NCBI GenBank assembly: GCA_902800815.1
Contig: CADCGB010000019.1
Location: forward strand, 1 to 64,000
Source of the DNA: Fibrobacter succinogenes
Lineage (GTDB): Bacteria > Fibrobacterota > Fibrobacteria > Fibrobacterales > Fibrobacteraceae
DNA length: 64,000 nucleotides
Direction of reading: 5' to 3'
Positions 1-8,333 of the stretch are shown here, in pieces (within the stretch, counting starts at the first letter, position 1; the number at the start of each line of letters is the position of its first letter). The notes below the pieces were generated by a model. That model made no database searches and was not told the DNA's origin. It saw nothing but the letters and a program-made list of their open reading frames with translations. Both the position numbers and the translations under genes were made by a program.

Positions 1-1
1 C

Positions 2-556
2 ACGCTTCCGGAACTGCCGGATGCCCGCCGCAAGCGCTTCATGGACGACTTCGGTGTTTCCGAATACGACGCCATGGTGCTGACCGAAGACCGCGACGTG
101 AGCGAATGGTACGACACCGCCGCCAAGAACTGCAAGAACGGCAAGGTATTGGCCAACTGGGTGATTACCGAACTTTTGGCCAAGGTGAAGGAACTTGAAG
201 GTGGCCTCAATGCCCTCAAGATCAAGCCCGAAGACCTCTGCAAGCTCGTGAACCTTATCGCCGACAACACCATCAACGGTAAGATTGCAAAGACGGTCTT
301 CGCCGAGATGTTTGAAACCGGTAAGGATCCCGAAGCCATCGTGAAGGAAAAGGGCCTCGTGCAGGTGACCGACACTGGTGCCATCGAAGAAGTGGTCCGT
401 GCCGTGTGTGCCGAAAACGCTGCCCAGTTCGCCGAATTCAAGGCCGGTAAGGTTGCTCTGAAGGGCTTCTTGGTCGGTATGACCATGCGCAAGTCCGGCG
501 GCAAGGCCAACCCGGGCCTCGTGAACCAGATCCTCGACAAGCTCGCGAAGGAATAA
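2..556 (+). CDS. gatB: Asp/Glu-tRNA amidotransferase subunit B, C-terminal part
   Basis: This is the 3' end of gatB; the reading frame is open to the left edge of the window. The visible part begins with TLPELPDARRKRF, the hinge that precedes the helical and YqeY-like tail domain, which grips the tRNA in the GatCAB complex. GatB activates Glu-tRNA(Gln) or Asp-tRNA(Asn) with ATP so that GatA-derived ammonia can amidate it. The tail runs through NPGLVNQILDKLAKE, a normal GatB ending. A hypothetical gene follows after 7 bases, so transcription probably continues. gatA lies separately on the other strand at 5873, and gatC is not seen in the window. Confidence 0.95.
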   Translation, partial: TLPELPDARRKRFMDDFGVSEYDAMVLTEDRDVSEWYDTAAKNCKNGKVLANWVITELLAKVKELEGGLNALKIKPEDLCKLVNLIADNTINGKIAKTVFAEMFETGKDPEAIVKEKGLVQVTDTGAIEEVVRAVCAENAAQFAEFKAGKVALKGFLVGMTMRKSGGKANPGLVNQILDKLAKE

Positions 557-563
557 TGGTTTA

Positions 564-872
564 ATGCGCATTGCGTTCGCAATTCTCATCGCGTTGTTCC
601 TCGCGATTCCCGCAGCTGCCGACACCCCGAACAAGTGCGACAGCCTGCGCGTGAGTACGCTGAACATGACCGAGGAGCAGATTGCTGAAATTTGCGGCAT
701 TGACTCGACGAAACTTGCCGAGGGCCCGACCCTCCAGGAACTCAACGAAGAGGACCCCAAGTACATCAAGCGCGATTACGACCACCGCCAGCAGGTTGTG
801 GTAGGGAGCGTCATTATGCTCTGCGTCGCCGTCGCCATGGTCCTGATGAACAATTATAACCCGAAAAGGTAG
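564..872 (+). CDS. small exported protein with C-terminal membrane helix
   Basis: A 102-residue protein of unknown function. It starts with a clear signal peptide (MRIAFAILIALFLAIPAAA, cleavage expected after ADA-like residues about position 19). The middle is charged and contains the LNMTEEQIAEICGID helix. The C-terminal third holds one hydrophobic segment (VVVGSVIMLCVAVAMVLM, about residues 78-95) followed by a short basic tail, which suggests a type I membrane protein facing the periplasm. It lies 7 bases after gatB and 6 bases before the IMP cyclohydrolase gene, so the three are probably cotranscribed. I do not recognise the family. Confidence 0.75.
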   Translation: MRIAFAILIALFLAIPAAADTPNKCDSLRVSTLNMTEEQIAEICGIDSTKLAEGPTLQELNEEDPKYIKRDYDHRQQVVVGSVIMLCVAVAMVLMNNYNPKR

Positions 873-878
873 ATTCTT

Positions 879-1613
879 ATGAAATACACAGACGAAGCAA
901 AACAGAATTTCAAGGCCCTCTCCAATAACCCCTATCCTGGTCGTGGCATTATCCTCGGCGAAAGCGTCGACGGCAAGTCCTACGTGCAGGTCTACTGGAT
1001 TATGGGCCGTAGCGTCAACAGCCGCAACCGCGTTTTCGAGATGGAAGCCAAGACCGGCTTCATGAAGACGAAGGCCTTCGATGAATCTAAACTTACCGAT
1101 CCGCACCTGATCATCTACTACCCGGCTCGCCACACTGCCGACGTCCAGATTATCACGAACGGCGACCAGACCGACACGATTTACAACGCCATCAAGTTGG
1201 GCGGCACCTTTGAGAGCGCTCTCGCTACGCGCCAGTACGAAGACGATGCCCCGAACTTCACGCCGCGTATTTCCGGCATCCACTACAAGAACGCCCAGCC
1301 TGCCGTTTACAAGCTCTCCATCCTCAAGAGCCGTAACAACAGCGAAGAAGCCGGTTGCGAACGCATGACGTTTGAATACGAGAAGGCCCTGCCGGGTCTC
1401 GGCCACTTCATCAGCACCTACGAAACCGACGGCAGCCCGATTCCGTCCTTCAACGGCTTCCCGAAACTGATGCCGATTTTTGACAACGCCGAAGACACGC
1501 TCAAGAAGTACTGGGCCGCCCTGAACAAGGACAACAAGGTTTCCCTGATGGTCAAGTGGATTGACAAGAAGACTTTCAAGGCCAAGACACTTATCGTGAA
1601 TAAGAACAAGTAA
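879..1613 (+). CDS. purO: IMP cyclohydrolase, PurO-type
   Basis: The 244-residue protein matches the stand-alone IMP cyclohydrolase family (Pfam IMP_cyclohyd, first known from archaeal PurO). Visible landmarks are NPYPGRGIILG near the N-terminus, the arginine-rich GRSVNSRNRVF, TNGDQTDTIY in the middle and TPRISGI further on. The enzyme closes FAICAR to IMP, the last step of purine synthesis, in the cytoplasm. Most bacteria use the N-terminal domain of PurH instead. There is no signal peptide. It is third in a probable gatB operon. The family call rests on remembered motifs; whether it replaces or supplements a PurH cyclohydrolase cannot be seen here. Confidence 0.8.
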   Translation: MKYTDEAKQNFKALSNNPYPGRGIILGESVDGKSYVQVYWIMGRSVNSRNRVFEMEAKTGFMKTKAFDESKLTDPHLIIYYPARHTADVQIITNGDQTDTIYNAIKLGGTFESALATRQYEDDAPNFTPRISGIHYKNAQPAVYKLSILKSRNNSEEAGCERMTFEYEKALPGLGHFISTYETDGSPIPSFNGFPKLMPIFDNAEDTLKKYWAALNKDNKVSLMVKWIDKKTFKAKTLIVNKNK

Positions 1614-1616
1614 GAA

Positions 1617-2171
1617 CTACTCTAATTCGAGTTCGTTCTGAATGGCGCCTTCCATGCACAGGAGGCGCCTTTTTAAGTCGGTGCCGAGCGCGTACCCGCC
1701 AATCTTACCCTTGCTCGTGACCACGCGGTGGCAGGGGATAACGACCTGGATGGGGTTTGTGTGCAGCGCGTTCCCGACGGCACGGACTGCATTCGGGTGC
1801 CCGATGATTTCGGCGACCTGCTTGTACGTCCACGTTTTGCCATAGGGAATATCCATGATGGCTTCGAGGACGTTCATCTGGAACTTGGTGCCGGTAAGCT
1901 TTATCGGCACGGTAAATTTTTTGATTTTACCTGAAAGGTACTGGTTGAGTTCACGTACAACGTTGTTATAAGCCTTCGATGTCGTACGCGGGAGGGACGT
2001 GCTGCTATCGGGAGTGGCATAGGCGCAGGCTTTCACCGAACTCGGGACAATCGCCTCGTCGGCACCCGAGAACCGGAGCCCGCACAGGAGGTCGCCTTCG
2101 AACGAGAAGGTCCACTCGCCCCACATGTTGCGGTGCTTTATGGTCAGTATGTCCATTTCCGGTTTTTTCAT
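1617..2171 (-). CDS. ogt: methylated-DNA--protein-cysteine methyltransferase
   Basis: O6-alkylguanine-DNA alkyltransferase: it transfers the alkyl group from O6-alkylguanine to its own cysteine in a suicide reaction. The active-site motif IPCHRVV is present with Cys147, followed by the usual GKIGGYALG; the helix-turn-helix segment YGKTWTYKQVAEIIGHP precedes it. Length (184 residues) fits Ogt/MGMT. I chose the ATG at 2171 over a GTG five codons upstream and an internal ATG at about 2156. A TATATTAT -10-like element ends just before the ATG, so the true start may be the internal ATG or the message may be leaderless. It converges on purO with a 3-base gap. Confidence 0.92.
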   Translation of the reverse strand: MKKPEMDILTIKHRNMWGEWTFSFEGDLLCGLRFSGADEAIVPSSVKACAYATPDSSTSLPRTTSKAYNNVVRELNQYLSGKIKKFTVPIKLTGTKFQMNVLEAIMDIPYGKTWTYKQVAEIIGHPNAVRAVGNALHTNPIQVVIPCHRVVTSKGKIGGYALGTDLKRRLLCMEGAIQNELELE

Positions 2172-2212
2172 ATTTATAATATACACTTTTTTAGGGGAGA
2201 AAGAAAAAAATC

Positions 2213-2218
2213 TATATT
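2213..2218 (+). promoter_or_regulatory. -10 element TATATT upstream of first TIGR02145 lipoprotein
   Basis: TATATT lies 37 bases before the ATG at 2256, in an AT-rich gap between divergent genes. No convincing -35 box is seen. Confidence 0.4.
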
Positions 2219-2255
2219 ATGTTCCTGTTGGGGTATGTGAAAAAGAGGAGAAATC

Positions 2256-4835
2256 ATGAAAAAGTTTCAGTTACTTGCGGGTCTTCGCTCACTCATTGTT
2301 GCGAGCTCGGTCTCTGTGCTCCTTTTGACCGCCTGCGGCGACGACGATAGTTTTTCTCCGGTTTCGAGGAATCGTGGCTATGACTATGCGTACACCTCGA
2401 CAAAGGGCTTGTCGGAAACTCCGTGCAACGAGGTGCGCGAGGGCCGCGAGGCCGTTATAGGGCGTGACAAGGACCGTTACGAGTGCCGCTTTGACCGCAC
2501 CGATTCTATCTACATTTGGGTGGGCGAGTACGACACGCTGACTGCGGAAGGCCGCGAGTTCAGCCGCCCGGAATCGTCGAGCAGTGAGGATGAGGAGTCT
2601 TCGGATAGCGAAGATTCTTCTAGCAGCAGGGTCTCGTCGAGCAGTTATTCGTCTTCTTATAGTTCTTCGAGCGCAAGGTCGTCTAGCAGCGAGAGATCCT
2701 CGTCCAGCAGTTATTCCAGCAGCAATTACTCAAGTAGTGCGCTTGCTAAATCCATTTTTGGTGTTGAATACAATCGCGAATTCTTCAACCCCGATCTCCA
2801 ATACGGCATGATGACCGACAAGCGCAACAGCAGGATTTATAAGACTATTACCATCGATGGCGTTGTCTGGATGGCGGAAAACCTCAACTTTGTCGATACA
2901 CAAAAATACCCTCTCCATAAGGAAGGGGCCCACTGTTATAACGATGACGAGGAAAATTGTGAACTGCTGGGGCGTCTGTATAACCGTGCTGCGGCAATGA
3001 ACGATTCTGGGTGTGCAAGTGGTAAATCGTGTAACATAGGGTCAGGATGGGTTCAGGGCGTGTGTCCGGACGGGTGGCATATTCCCACGGTGTCGGAAGC
3101 GCAGGCTTTGGTTGACCGTGTTGATAGCGTTGCCAGGGTTTTAAGGTCTTCTAAAGGTTGGCTGGAATCAGGTATTGTTAAGGGTGAGGACTTGTACGGT
3201 ATGTCCTTTGTCGGTACAGGCTACTGGGAAGGGCTCTATGATGAGTACCGCTCTATTGGTGAATATGGCTTTATGTGGGTTGGTGCTGCGGGAACTTCCC
3301 AGAAGTACCTTTTGATCCGTGCCAAGAATGATGATGCCTATATTAATTCTTATAGTACTGAAGTGTTCTTGCCGGTTCGCTGCGTGTATGATAATGCAAT
3401 CCAGGGAATTTTCTCGAGCGCCTCGTCTAGCAGCGCGAAGTCTTCGAGCAGTTCTGTGGCTTCTTCCGCATCCAAGGAAAACTTCTTCAACCCAGATGTT
3501 ACTTACGGAACGCTGAAGGATAGTCGCGATGGTCAAGTGTACAAGACCATCGAAATCGATGGATCTACCTGGATGGCGGAAAACCTGAACTTCGCAGGCG
3601 ATACCGACTGGCCGCTCCCGAAGAGTCATTCCTACTGCTACGGCGGCCTCGACGCCAACTGCGACCTGTATGGGCGGCTGTACGACCGCGCCGCGGCCAT
3701 GAACAGCACGACTTGCGGTTATGGAAAGTCGTGCAGCTTATATGATGGCTTTAATAGGGGCGTATGTCCGGACGGGTGGCACATTCCGTCGGAAGAAGAA
3801 GTTGACGATTTGCTGGACTTCACTTTTGGCAACAGGAAGACCTTGAGGTCGGCAGACGGATGGGTCGTTACTGAATCCAATGCGAACGAGTCCGGCTTTT
3901 CTCTGGTGGGATCTGGAATACGTGTTGACAAGGACTATGTAAATCAGGGCAGGTTTGCTCTGCTCTGGTATTACACCACCGGAATAACCCAGAAGTATCT
4001 GGCATTTTCGGGTGTCGAGGACAAGATGTATTTGACGGAGAATTCAGAAGAGACGATATACATTTCGGTGCGCTGCGTGAAGGGTGCTGGTGCCGAACCC
4101 GCTTCTTCGGGCAGTACAAAATCTTCGAGCAGCGAGAGTTCGTCAAGCGAGAGTTCCTCGAGCGAAGAATCGTCGAGCTCGTTTGATAAGGCTCTGCTCT
4201 TCAATTCTGCGGTAAGTTATGGCGAAATGACGGATGGTCGTGACGGCAAGACGTACAGGACGTTATATATAGCGGGACATACATGGATGGCGGAAAACCT
4301 GAACTTCGCGGATTCTTCGAAACTCTCCATCCTGGAGGGGAATAACCGCTGCTATGATGATGATCCGGGCGAATGCGAAGCCTTTGGGCGCCTGTACAGT
4401 AGGGAGGCTGCGCTGAACGACAGCAGGTGTACTTGTTATAACGGGTCGTGTCCCTCGATGTCTGGCAATGTTCAGGGTGTCTGCCCCGATGGATGGCATA
4501 TCCCTTCGAAAAGCGAGGCTGAACAACTGGCGAACTTGAATGGAAATCAGGCAATTAGTTTGAATTCGTCTTATGGGTGGGACGCTGACCATAGAGGCAA
4601 CAATTCTACGGGCATGTCCTTTGTAGGAGCCGGTGTGTATCGTCGTCAAAGCGGCTATGTTGGATTTCAGGGTAAGGGAAGATATATCAATTTATGGGTT
4701 TACGACGCATCGACCCCGAATGGAAATTGGTATCTGATGGATGTAGGGAAAGGCTCGACCGGAAATGGAATCATAGCGGTTGAGGATGAAGCTGGGTATG
4801 ACCCGTTTTATACTGTTCGCTGCGTGAAGAACTAA
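2256..4835 (+). CDS. lipoprotein with three Fibrobacter major paralogous (TIGR02145) domains
   Basis: An 859-residue secreted lipoprotein. The signal sequence ends in a lipobox, LLLTAC, followed by GDDDSFSPVS. Three copies of the TIGR02145 domain follow at about residues 166-375, 408-612 and 650-858. Each begins with FNPD or FNSA, carries WMAENLNF, CPDGWHIP and ends in VRCV. Serine-rich linkers separate the lipid anchor and the domains. The domain is a large expanded family in Fibrobacter with no established function; its paired cysteines and surface setting suggest a binding or adhesive module, but that is inference. The next gene, 13 bases on, encodes a single-domain relative with the same GDDDSFSPVS start, so the pair arose by duplication. 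Confidence 0.9.
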   Translation: MKKFQLLAGLRSLIVASSVSVLLLTACGDDDSFSPVSRNRGYDYAYTSTKGLSETPCNEVREGREAVIGRDKDRYECRFDRTDSIYIWVGEYDTLTAEGREFSRPESSSSEDEESSDSEDSSSSRVSSSSYSSSYSSSSARSSSSERSSSSSYSSSNYSSSALAKSIFGVEYNREFFNPDLQYGMMTDKRNSRIYKTITIDGVVWMAENLNFVDTQKYPLHKEGAHCYNDDEENCELLGRLYNRAAAMNDSGCASGKSCNIGSGWVQGVCPDGWHIPTVSEAQALVDRVDSVARVLRSSKGWLESGIVKGEDLYGMSFVGTGYWEGLYDEYRSIGEYGFMWVGAAGTSQKYLLIRAKNDDAYINSYSTEVFLPVRCVYDNAIQGIFSSASSSSAKSSSSSVASSASKENFFNPDVTYGTLKDSRDGQVYKTIEIDGSTWMAENLNFAGDTDWPLPKSHSYCYGGLDANCDLYGRLYDRAAAMNSTTCGYGKSCSLYDGFNRGVCPDGWHIPSEEEVDDLLDFTFGNRKTLRSADGWVVTESNANESGFSLVGSGIRVDKDYVNQGRFALLWYYTTGITQKYLAFSGVEDKMYLTENSEETIYISVRCVKGAGAEPASSGSTKSSSSESSSSESSSSEESSSSFDKALLFNSAVSYGEMTDGRDGKTYRTLYIAGHTWMAENLNFADSSKLSILEGNNRCYDDDPGECEAFGRLYSREAALNDSRCTCYNGSCPSMSGNVQGVCPDGWHIPSKSEAEQLANLNGNQAISLNSSYGWDADHRGNNSTGMSFVGAGVYRRQSGYVGFQGKGRYINLWVYDASTPNGNWYLMDVGKGSTGNGIIAVEDEAGYDPFYTVRCVKN

Positions 4836-4854
4836 TGGAGTTTAATAGGTGTAT

Positions 4855-5802
4855 ATGAAACGCTTTTCTAATTGTAAAATAGCCGGCCTTGCCGCTCTTG
4901 CTTTTGGTCTCATGTTCCTTGTCGGTTGTGGTGACGATGATAGTTTCTCTCCGGTCTCTGGAAACGGGGGAACTGATGACGTTGAATCCTCGGATAGCGT
5001 TAAATCATCCAGTAGCGTAAAATCTTCGGATAGCGAAGAGTCCTCCTCGTCATCTGTCATCCCCGCCTCGAGCGAAAATTCCCGCTCCAGCAGTTCACGT
5101 GTCAGTTCTTCTAGTAGCAATAACTCGCCCGATGAGCCTGCTTCCGCAATTGAAATTAACATCACGACGAAAGACGATATATTTAATCCGGAAATTGATT
5201 ATGGCGAAATGACGGACCCGCGCGACGGAAAGAAGTACAAGACCATAGAATTCAATGGGCAGACCTGGATGGCGGAGAACCTGAATTATGCAGATTCTAC
5301 AAAGAGTACTGTGATAAAAGGGAACACCCATTGCTACGATAACGATGAACGGAATTGTGAACTGCTTGGTAGATTCTACAACCGTACTGCGGCGATGAAT
5401 AATGATGCATGTATTCCAGGTAAAGTCTGCAATCTGGGTGATGAACCTGTTCAGGGAATCTGTCCTGACGGCTGGCATATCCCTTCTTGGAAAGAGATGT
5501 ATTATTTTGACTGGGCAGTGGACGACCGTCTTGACTATGTAAGGTCTGCGAACGGCTGGGGGGACGGGGTAAAGATAATTGCTCCCGGGCTCGATGTTTA
5601 TGGACTGTCTTTCGTTGGCATGGGGGAATATGTTAATGGTAGGTCCACTTCTAAGGGCCTTTACTCGGCAACGTGGGCTGTTTCTGAAAGTGTGTATTCC
5701 TATCTCTTGATTAAAGTTGTAGAACAGAGAATGTACGTTGATGATATTAGTCTTGAAAAAATGACTGATAATTTCTTCGGAGTCCGCTGCATAAAGGACT
5801 AA
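4855..5802 (+). CDS. lipoprotein with one TIGR02145 domain
   Basis: A 315-residue lipoprotein with lipobox FLVGC followed by GDDDSFSPVS, almost identical to the N-terminus of the preceding protein. A serine-rich spacer (about residues 45-90) leads to a single TIGR02145 domain from FNPEIDYGEMTD to GVRCIKD, with WMAENLNYAD and CPDGWHIPS intact. I place the start at the ATG at 4855, with AATAGG just upstream, rather than the GTG two codons earlier. It is probably cotranscribed with the upstream three-domain gene and is followed by a strong terminator. Function unknown; likely an outer-membrane-anchored surface protein. Confidence 0.88.
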   Translation: MKRFSNCKIAGLAALAFGLMFLVGCGDDDSFSPVSGNGGTDDVESSDSVKSSSSVKSSDSEESSSSSVIPASSENSRSSSSRVSSSSSNNSPDEPASAIEINITTKDDIFNPEIDYGEMTDPRDGKKYKTIEFNGQTWMAENLNYADSTKSTVIKGNTHCYDNDERNCELLGRFYNRTAAMNNDACIPGKVCNLGDEPVQGICPDGWHIPSWKEMYYFDWAVDDRLDYVRSANGWGDGVKIIAPGLDVYGLSFVGMGEYVNGRSTSKGLYSATWAVSESVYSYLLIKVVEQRMYVDDISLEKMTDNFFGVRCIKD

Positions 5803-5830
5803 TAGCGAACTTAATTGCGCAAAAAAATGA

Positions 5831-5853
5831 CCTGCCGCGGGGCAGGCCTTTTT
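5831..5853 (+). terminator. rho-independent terminator, probably bidirectional
   Basis: A 6-bp GC-rich stem, cctgcc / ggcagg, with a gcgg loop (5831-5846) is followed by CCTTTTT. An A-run at 5821-5827 would serve as the U-run on the minus strand, so it can also end the gatA transcript. Confidence 0.85.
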
Positions 5854-5872
5854 AATGTTAAAGGGTGCGAGA

Positions 5873-7291
5873 CTACTTGTTCAGCGCCTCGGTCGCTGCG
5901 GCGACGGAGAGCAGGTCCGTTTCCTGGAACGACTTGCCAATCCACTGCAGGCCGACGGGGAGTCCGCCTGCCTTGCCGCACGGCACGCTAATGCCCGGGA
6001 GGCCCGAGAGGTTCAGGCTCACGGTGTAGATGTCGCTGAGGTAGACTGCCATCGGGTCGGTCTCGTTCATGCCACACTTGAGCGGGAGGCCCGGCATCGT
6101 GGGGCTTGCAATCACGTCGCAGCTTTCGAATGCCTTGCTGAAGTCGTCCGTAATGAGGCGGCGCACCTTCTGGGCCTGCACGTAGTAGGCGTCGTAGAAG
6201 CCTGCGCTAAGCACGTAACTTCCGAGGAGGATACGGCGCTGGACTTCCTTGCCGAAGCCTTCGCTGCGGGACTTGGCGTACAGGTCGAACAGCTTGCGGG
6301 CTTCCTTGCTGCGGTAGCCGTAGCGCACGCCGTCGTAGCGGCTAAGGTTGCTGCTAGCTTCGGCGGTTGCGATGATGTAGTAGCTAGAAACAGCGAAACC
6401 GATGTGCGGGAGGCTCACTTCCTTGAGCGTGGCGCCTTCGGCTTCCATCTTCTTGAGCATTGCTTCGATGGCGGCCTTGCATTCCGGGTCGAGACCTTCG
6501 GCGAAGTATTCCTTCGGGACGCCAATAACCTTGCCCTTCACGCCGGCATCGAGCTTCGCGGTGAAGTCCTCGGGTTCGCGGGTGCTGGTGGTATTGTCGT
6601 GCGGGTCAATGCCGCAGATTGCGTTCAGGAGTGTAGCACAGTCGGCAACGGTAGAACCGAAGGGGCCGATCTGGTCCAAGGAACTTGCATAGGCGAGCAG
6701 GCCATAGCGGGACACGCGGCCGTAGGTGGGCTTGAGGCCCACAACGCCTGTGCACGCGGCAGGCTGACGAATGGATCCACCGGTATCGGAGCCGAGCGCA
6801 CAGGCGACCGTGCCACTGGCCACGGCTACGGCCGAACCGCCACTGGAACCGCCCGGCACGCGGGTCTCGTCGAGCGGGTTCTTCACCGGCCCGTAGTACG
6901 AGGTCTCGTTGCTCGAGCCCATTGCGAACTCGTCCATGTTGGTCTTGCCCACGATAATTGCACCTGCAGCCTCGAGCTTTTCGAGGGCGGTAGCGGTGTA
7001 GGGGGCAACAAAGTTATCGAGAATCTTGGATGCGGCCGTGGTACGCGTGCCTTCGAGGCACATGTTGTCCTTCACGGCGACGGGGATGCCATCCAGTACG
7101 CCGAGGCTCTTGCCTTCGGCACGGCGCTTGTCCGATTCCGCGGCCTTCGCGAGGGCGCGTTCGTTCAATACGCTGATGTATGCATTCAAGTTCTTGGTAG
7201 ATTCAATTTTTGCGAGAGATTCTTGCGCGAGAGCGACCGCCGAGGTCTCGCCGCTGGCGAGCTTGGCGCTCAAATTCTTGATGGTTTCCAT
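5873..7291 (-). CDS. gatA: Asp/Glu-tRNA amidotransferase subunit A
   Basis: The 472-residue amidase subunit of GatCAB, which hydrolyses glutamine and feeds ammonia to GatB. The amidase-signature triad is visible: Lys74 in VAVKDNM, cis-Ser149 in GGSSGGSA and nucleophile Ser173 in GSDTGGSIRQPAA. Length is normal for GatA. The start codon overlaps the stop of the upstream DUF4321 gene by one base (TAATG), with GGAGGAAATAGG just before it, so the two are translationally coupled. It is not next to gatB, which lies on the opposite strand at the left edge of the window. Confidence 0.97.
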   Translation of the reverse strand: METIKNLSAKLASGETSAVALAQESLAKIESTKNLNAYISVLNERALAKAAESDKRRAEGKSLGVLDGIPVAVKDNMCLEGTRTTAASKILDNFVAPYTATALEKLEAAGAIIVGKTNMDEFAMGSSNETSYYGPVKNPLDETRVPGGSSGGSAVAVASGTVACALGSDTGGSIRQPAACTGVVGLKPTYGRVSRYGLLAYASSLDQIGPFGSTVADCATLLNAICGIDPHDNTTSTREPEDFTAKLDAGVKGKVIGVPKEYFAEGLDPECKAAIEAMLKKMEAEGATLKEVSLPHIGFAVSSYYIIATAEASSNLSRYDGVRYGYRSKEARKLFDLYAKSRSEGFGKEVQRRILLGSYVLSAGFYDAYYVQAQKVRRLITDDFSKAFESCDVIASPTMPGLPLKCGMNETDPMAVYLSDIYTVSLNLSGLPGISVPCGKAGGLPVGLQWIGKSFQETDLLSVAAATEALNK

Positions 7292-7620
7292 TACCTATTT
7301 CCTCCGGACCACTTCATGATGTAGATCGAAATGGCCATACCGATGACGCTGACTACATTGAACTTGAAGCTGATTCCCAGGGCGAGTTTGATCATGTAGA
7401 GGTCGATGACCATGGGACTCGCGTTGTCGCCGTTAAACCCGAACGAGGGGGAGAAGGACTTCACGAAGAAGTTGTGCACGATGTTGTCGTAACCACCCGC
7501 ATTCATGAGTTCGCCGAGTTCTCCGAAGAGGAGCCCGAGACATTCGCCAAGCACTCCGCCGATGATAAGGCCGAGTACGATGAAGAGAAGGAGTCGTCCA
7601 AAGTTGTTTTTCGTAGTCAT
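7291..7620 (-). CDS. DUF4321-type small membrane protein
   Basis: A 109-residue protein resembling the DUF4321 family. It has an N-terminal glycine-rich membrane helix (LLLFIVLGLIIGGVLGECLG) and a second one near the C-terminus (SFKFNVVSVIGMAISIYIM), joined by a periplasmic loop. No enzymatic motif is visible. It is the first gene of a two-gene unit with gatA, overlapping by one base. A TATATT at 7628-7633 (minus strand) ends 7 bases before the ATG, so the transcript is probably leaderless or nearly so. Confidence 0.75.
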   Translation of the reverse strand: MTTKNNFGRLLLFIVLGLIIGGVLGECLGLLFGELGELMNAGGYDNIVHNFFVKSFSPSFGFNGDNASPMVIDLYMIKLALGISFKFNVVSVIGMAISIYIMKWSGGNR

Positions 7621-7627
7621 ATGCGAA

Positions 7628-7633
7628 AATATA
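7628..7633 (-). promoter_or_regulatory. -10 element TATATT of DUF4321-gatA unit
   Basis: Minus-strand TATATT sits seven bases before the ATG at 7620. A transcript start at the usual distance would fall on or next to the start codon. Confidence 0.5.
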
Positions 7634-7655
7634 TAAAAAAGACGTTCGTTTGTTG

Positions 7656-8333
7656 TTACTTAATGCTCCAGTCGATGGGCTCGAGACCCTTGCTCTTGAG
7701 GTATTCGTTAGCCTTGCTGAAGTGCTTGCAGCCGAAGAACCCGCGGTAGGCCGAAAGCGGGCTCGGGTGCGGGGCCGTAAGTATCAGGTGGCCACGGTTG
7801 GGGGCGACGAGCGCCTGCTTTTTGATGGCAAAGCTGCCCCAGAGCAGGAATACGAGGTTCTCGCGCACTTCGGAGAGGCGCTGGATGACTGTGTCGGTAA
7901 ACTGCTGCCAGCCGATGCCGGCGTGGCTTGCCGCCATGTGGGCACGGACCGTGAGCGATGCGTTCAGGAGCAGGATTCCCTGGTGCGCCCAGCTTTCGAG
8001 GTTCCCGTGCGGGGGCGGCGTGATGCCGAGGTCGTCGTGGAGTTCCTGGAATATGTTTACGAGCGACGGGGGAGGCTCGATACCCATGGGCACCGAGAAG
8101 CACAGCCCGTGTGCCTGGCCCGGATTGTGGTAGGGGTCCTGCCCGATGATGACCGCCTTGACCTTGTCAACGGGGCAGTAGTCGAGTGCGGCGAAAATCT
8201 TGGAACCGGGCGGGTACACGACGTGATGCTCCGCCTTCTCCTGCAGGAGTTTGTCCTTAATTTGTTTGAAATACGGCTGCTCGAACTGATCGGAGAGCAG
8301 GTTCAGCCAGGATTGTTCAAGTTTTACGGTCAT
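7656..8333 (-). CDS. ung: uracil-DNA glycosylase, family 1
   Basis: Removes uracil from DNA to begin base-excision repair. The 225-residue protein has the water-activating loop VIIGQDPYHNPGQAHG with catalytic Asp66 and the minor-groove loop APHPSPLS with His189; both are diagnostic of family 1 UDG. The start overlaps the stop of the upstream methyltransferase-like gene by four bases (ATGA), indicating an operon. No signal peptide. Confidence 0.97.
   Translation of the reverse strand: MTVKLEQSWLNLLSDQFEQPYFKQIKDKLLQEKAEHHVVYPPGSKIFAALDYCPVDKVKAVIIGQDPYHNPGQAHGLCFSVPMGIEPPPSLVNIFQELHDDLGITPPPHGNLESWAHQGILLLNASLTVRAHMAASHAGIGWQQFTDTVIQRLSEVRENLVFLLWGSFAIKKQALVAPNRGHLILTAPHPSPLSAYRGFFGCKHFSKANEYLKSKGLEPIDWSIK

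Noticed and set aside
5855..7324. Long plus-strand open frame opposite gatA
   Set aside because: It mirrors gatA codons, has an Ala/Glu/Val/His-rich composition typical of antisense of high-GC genes, and matches no family.
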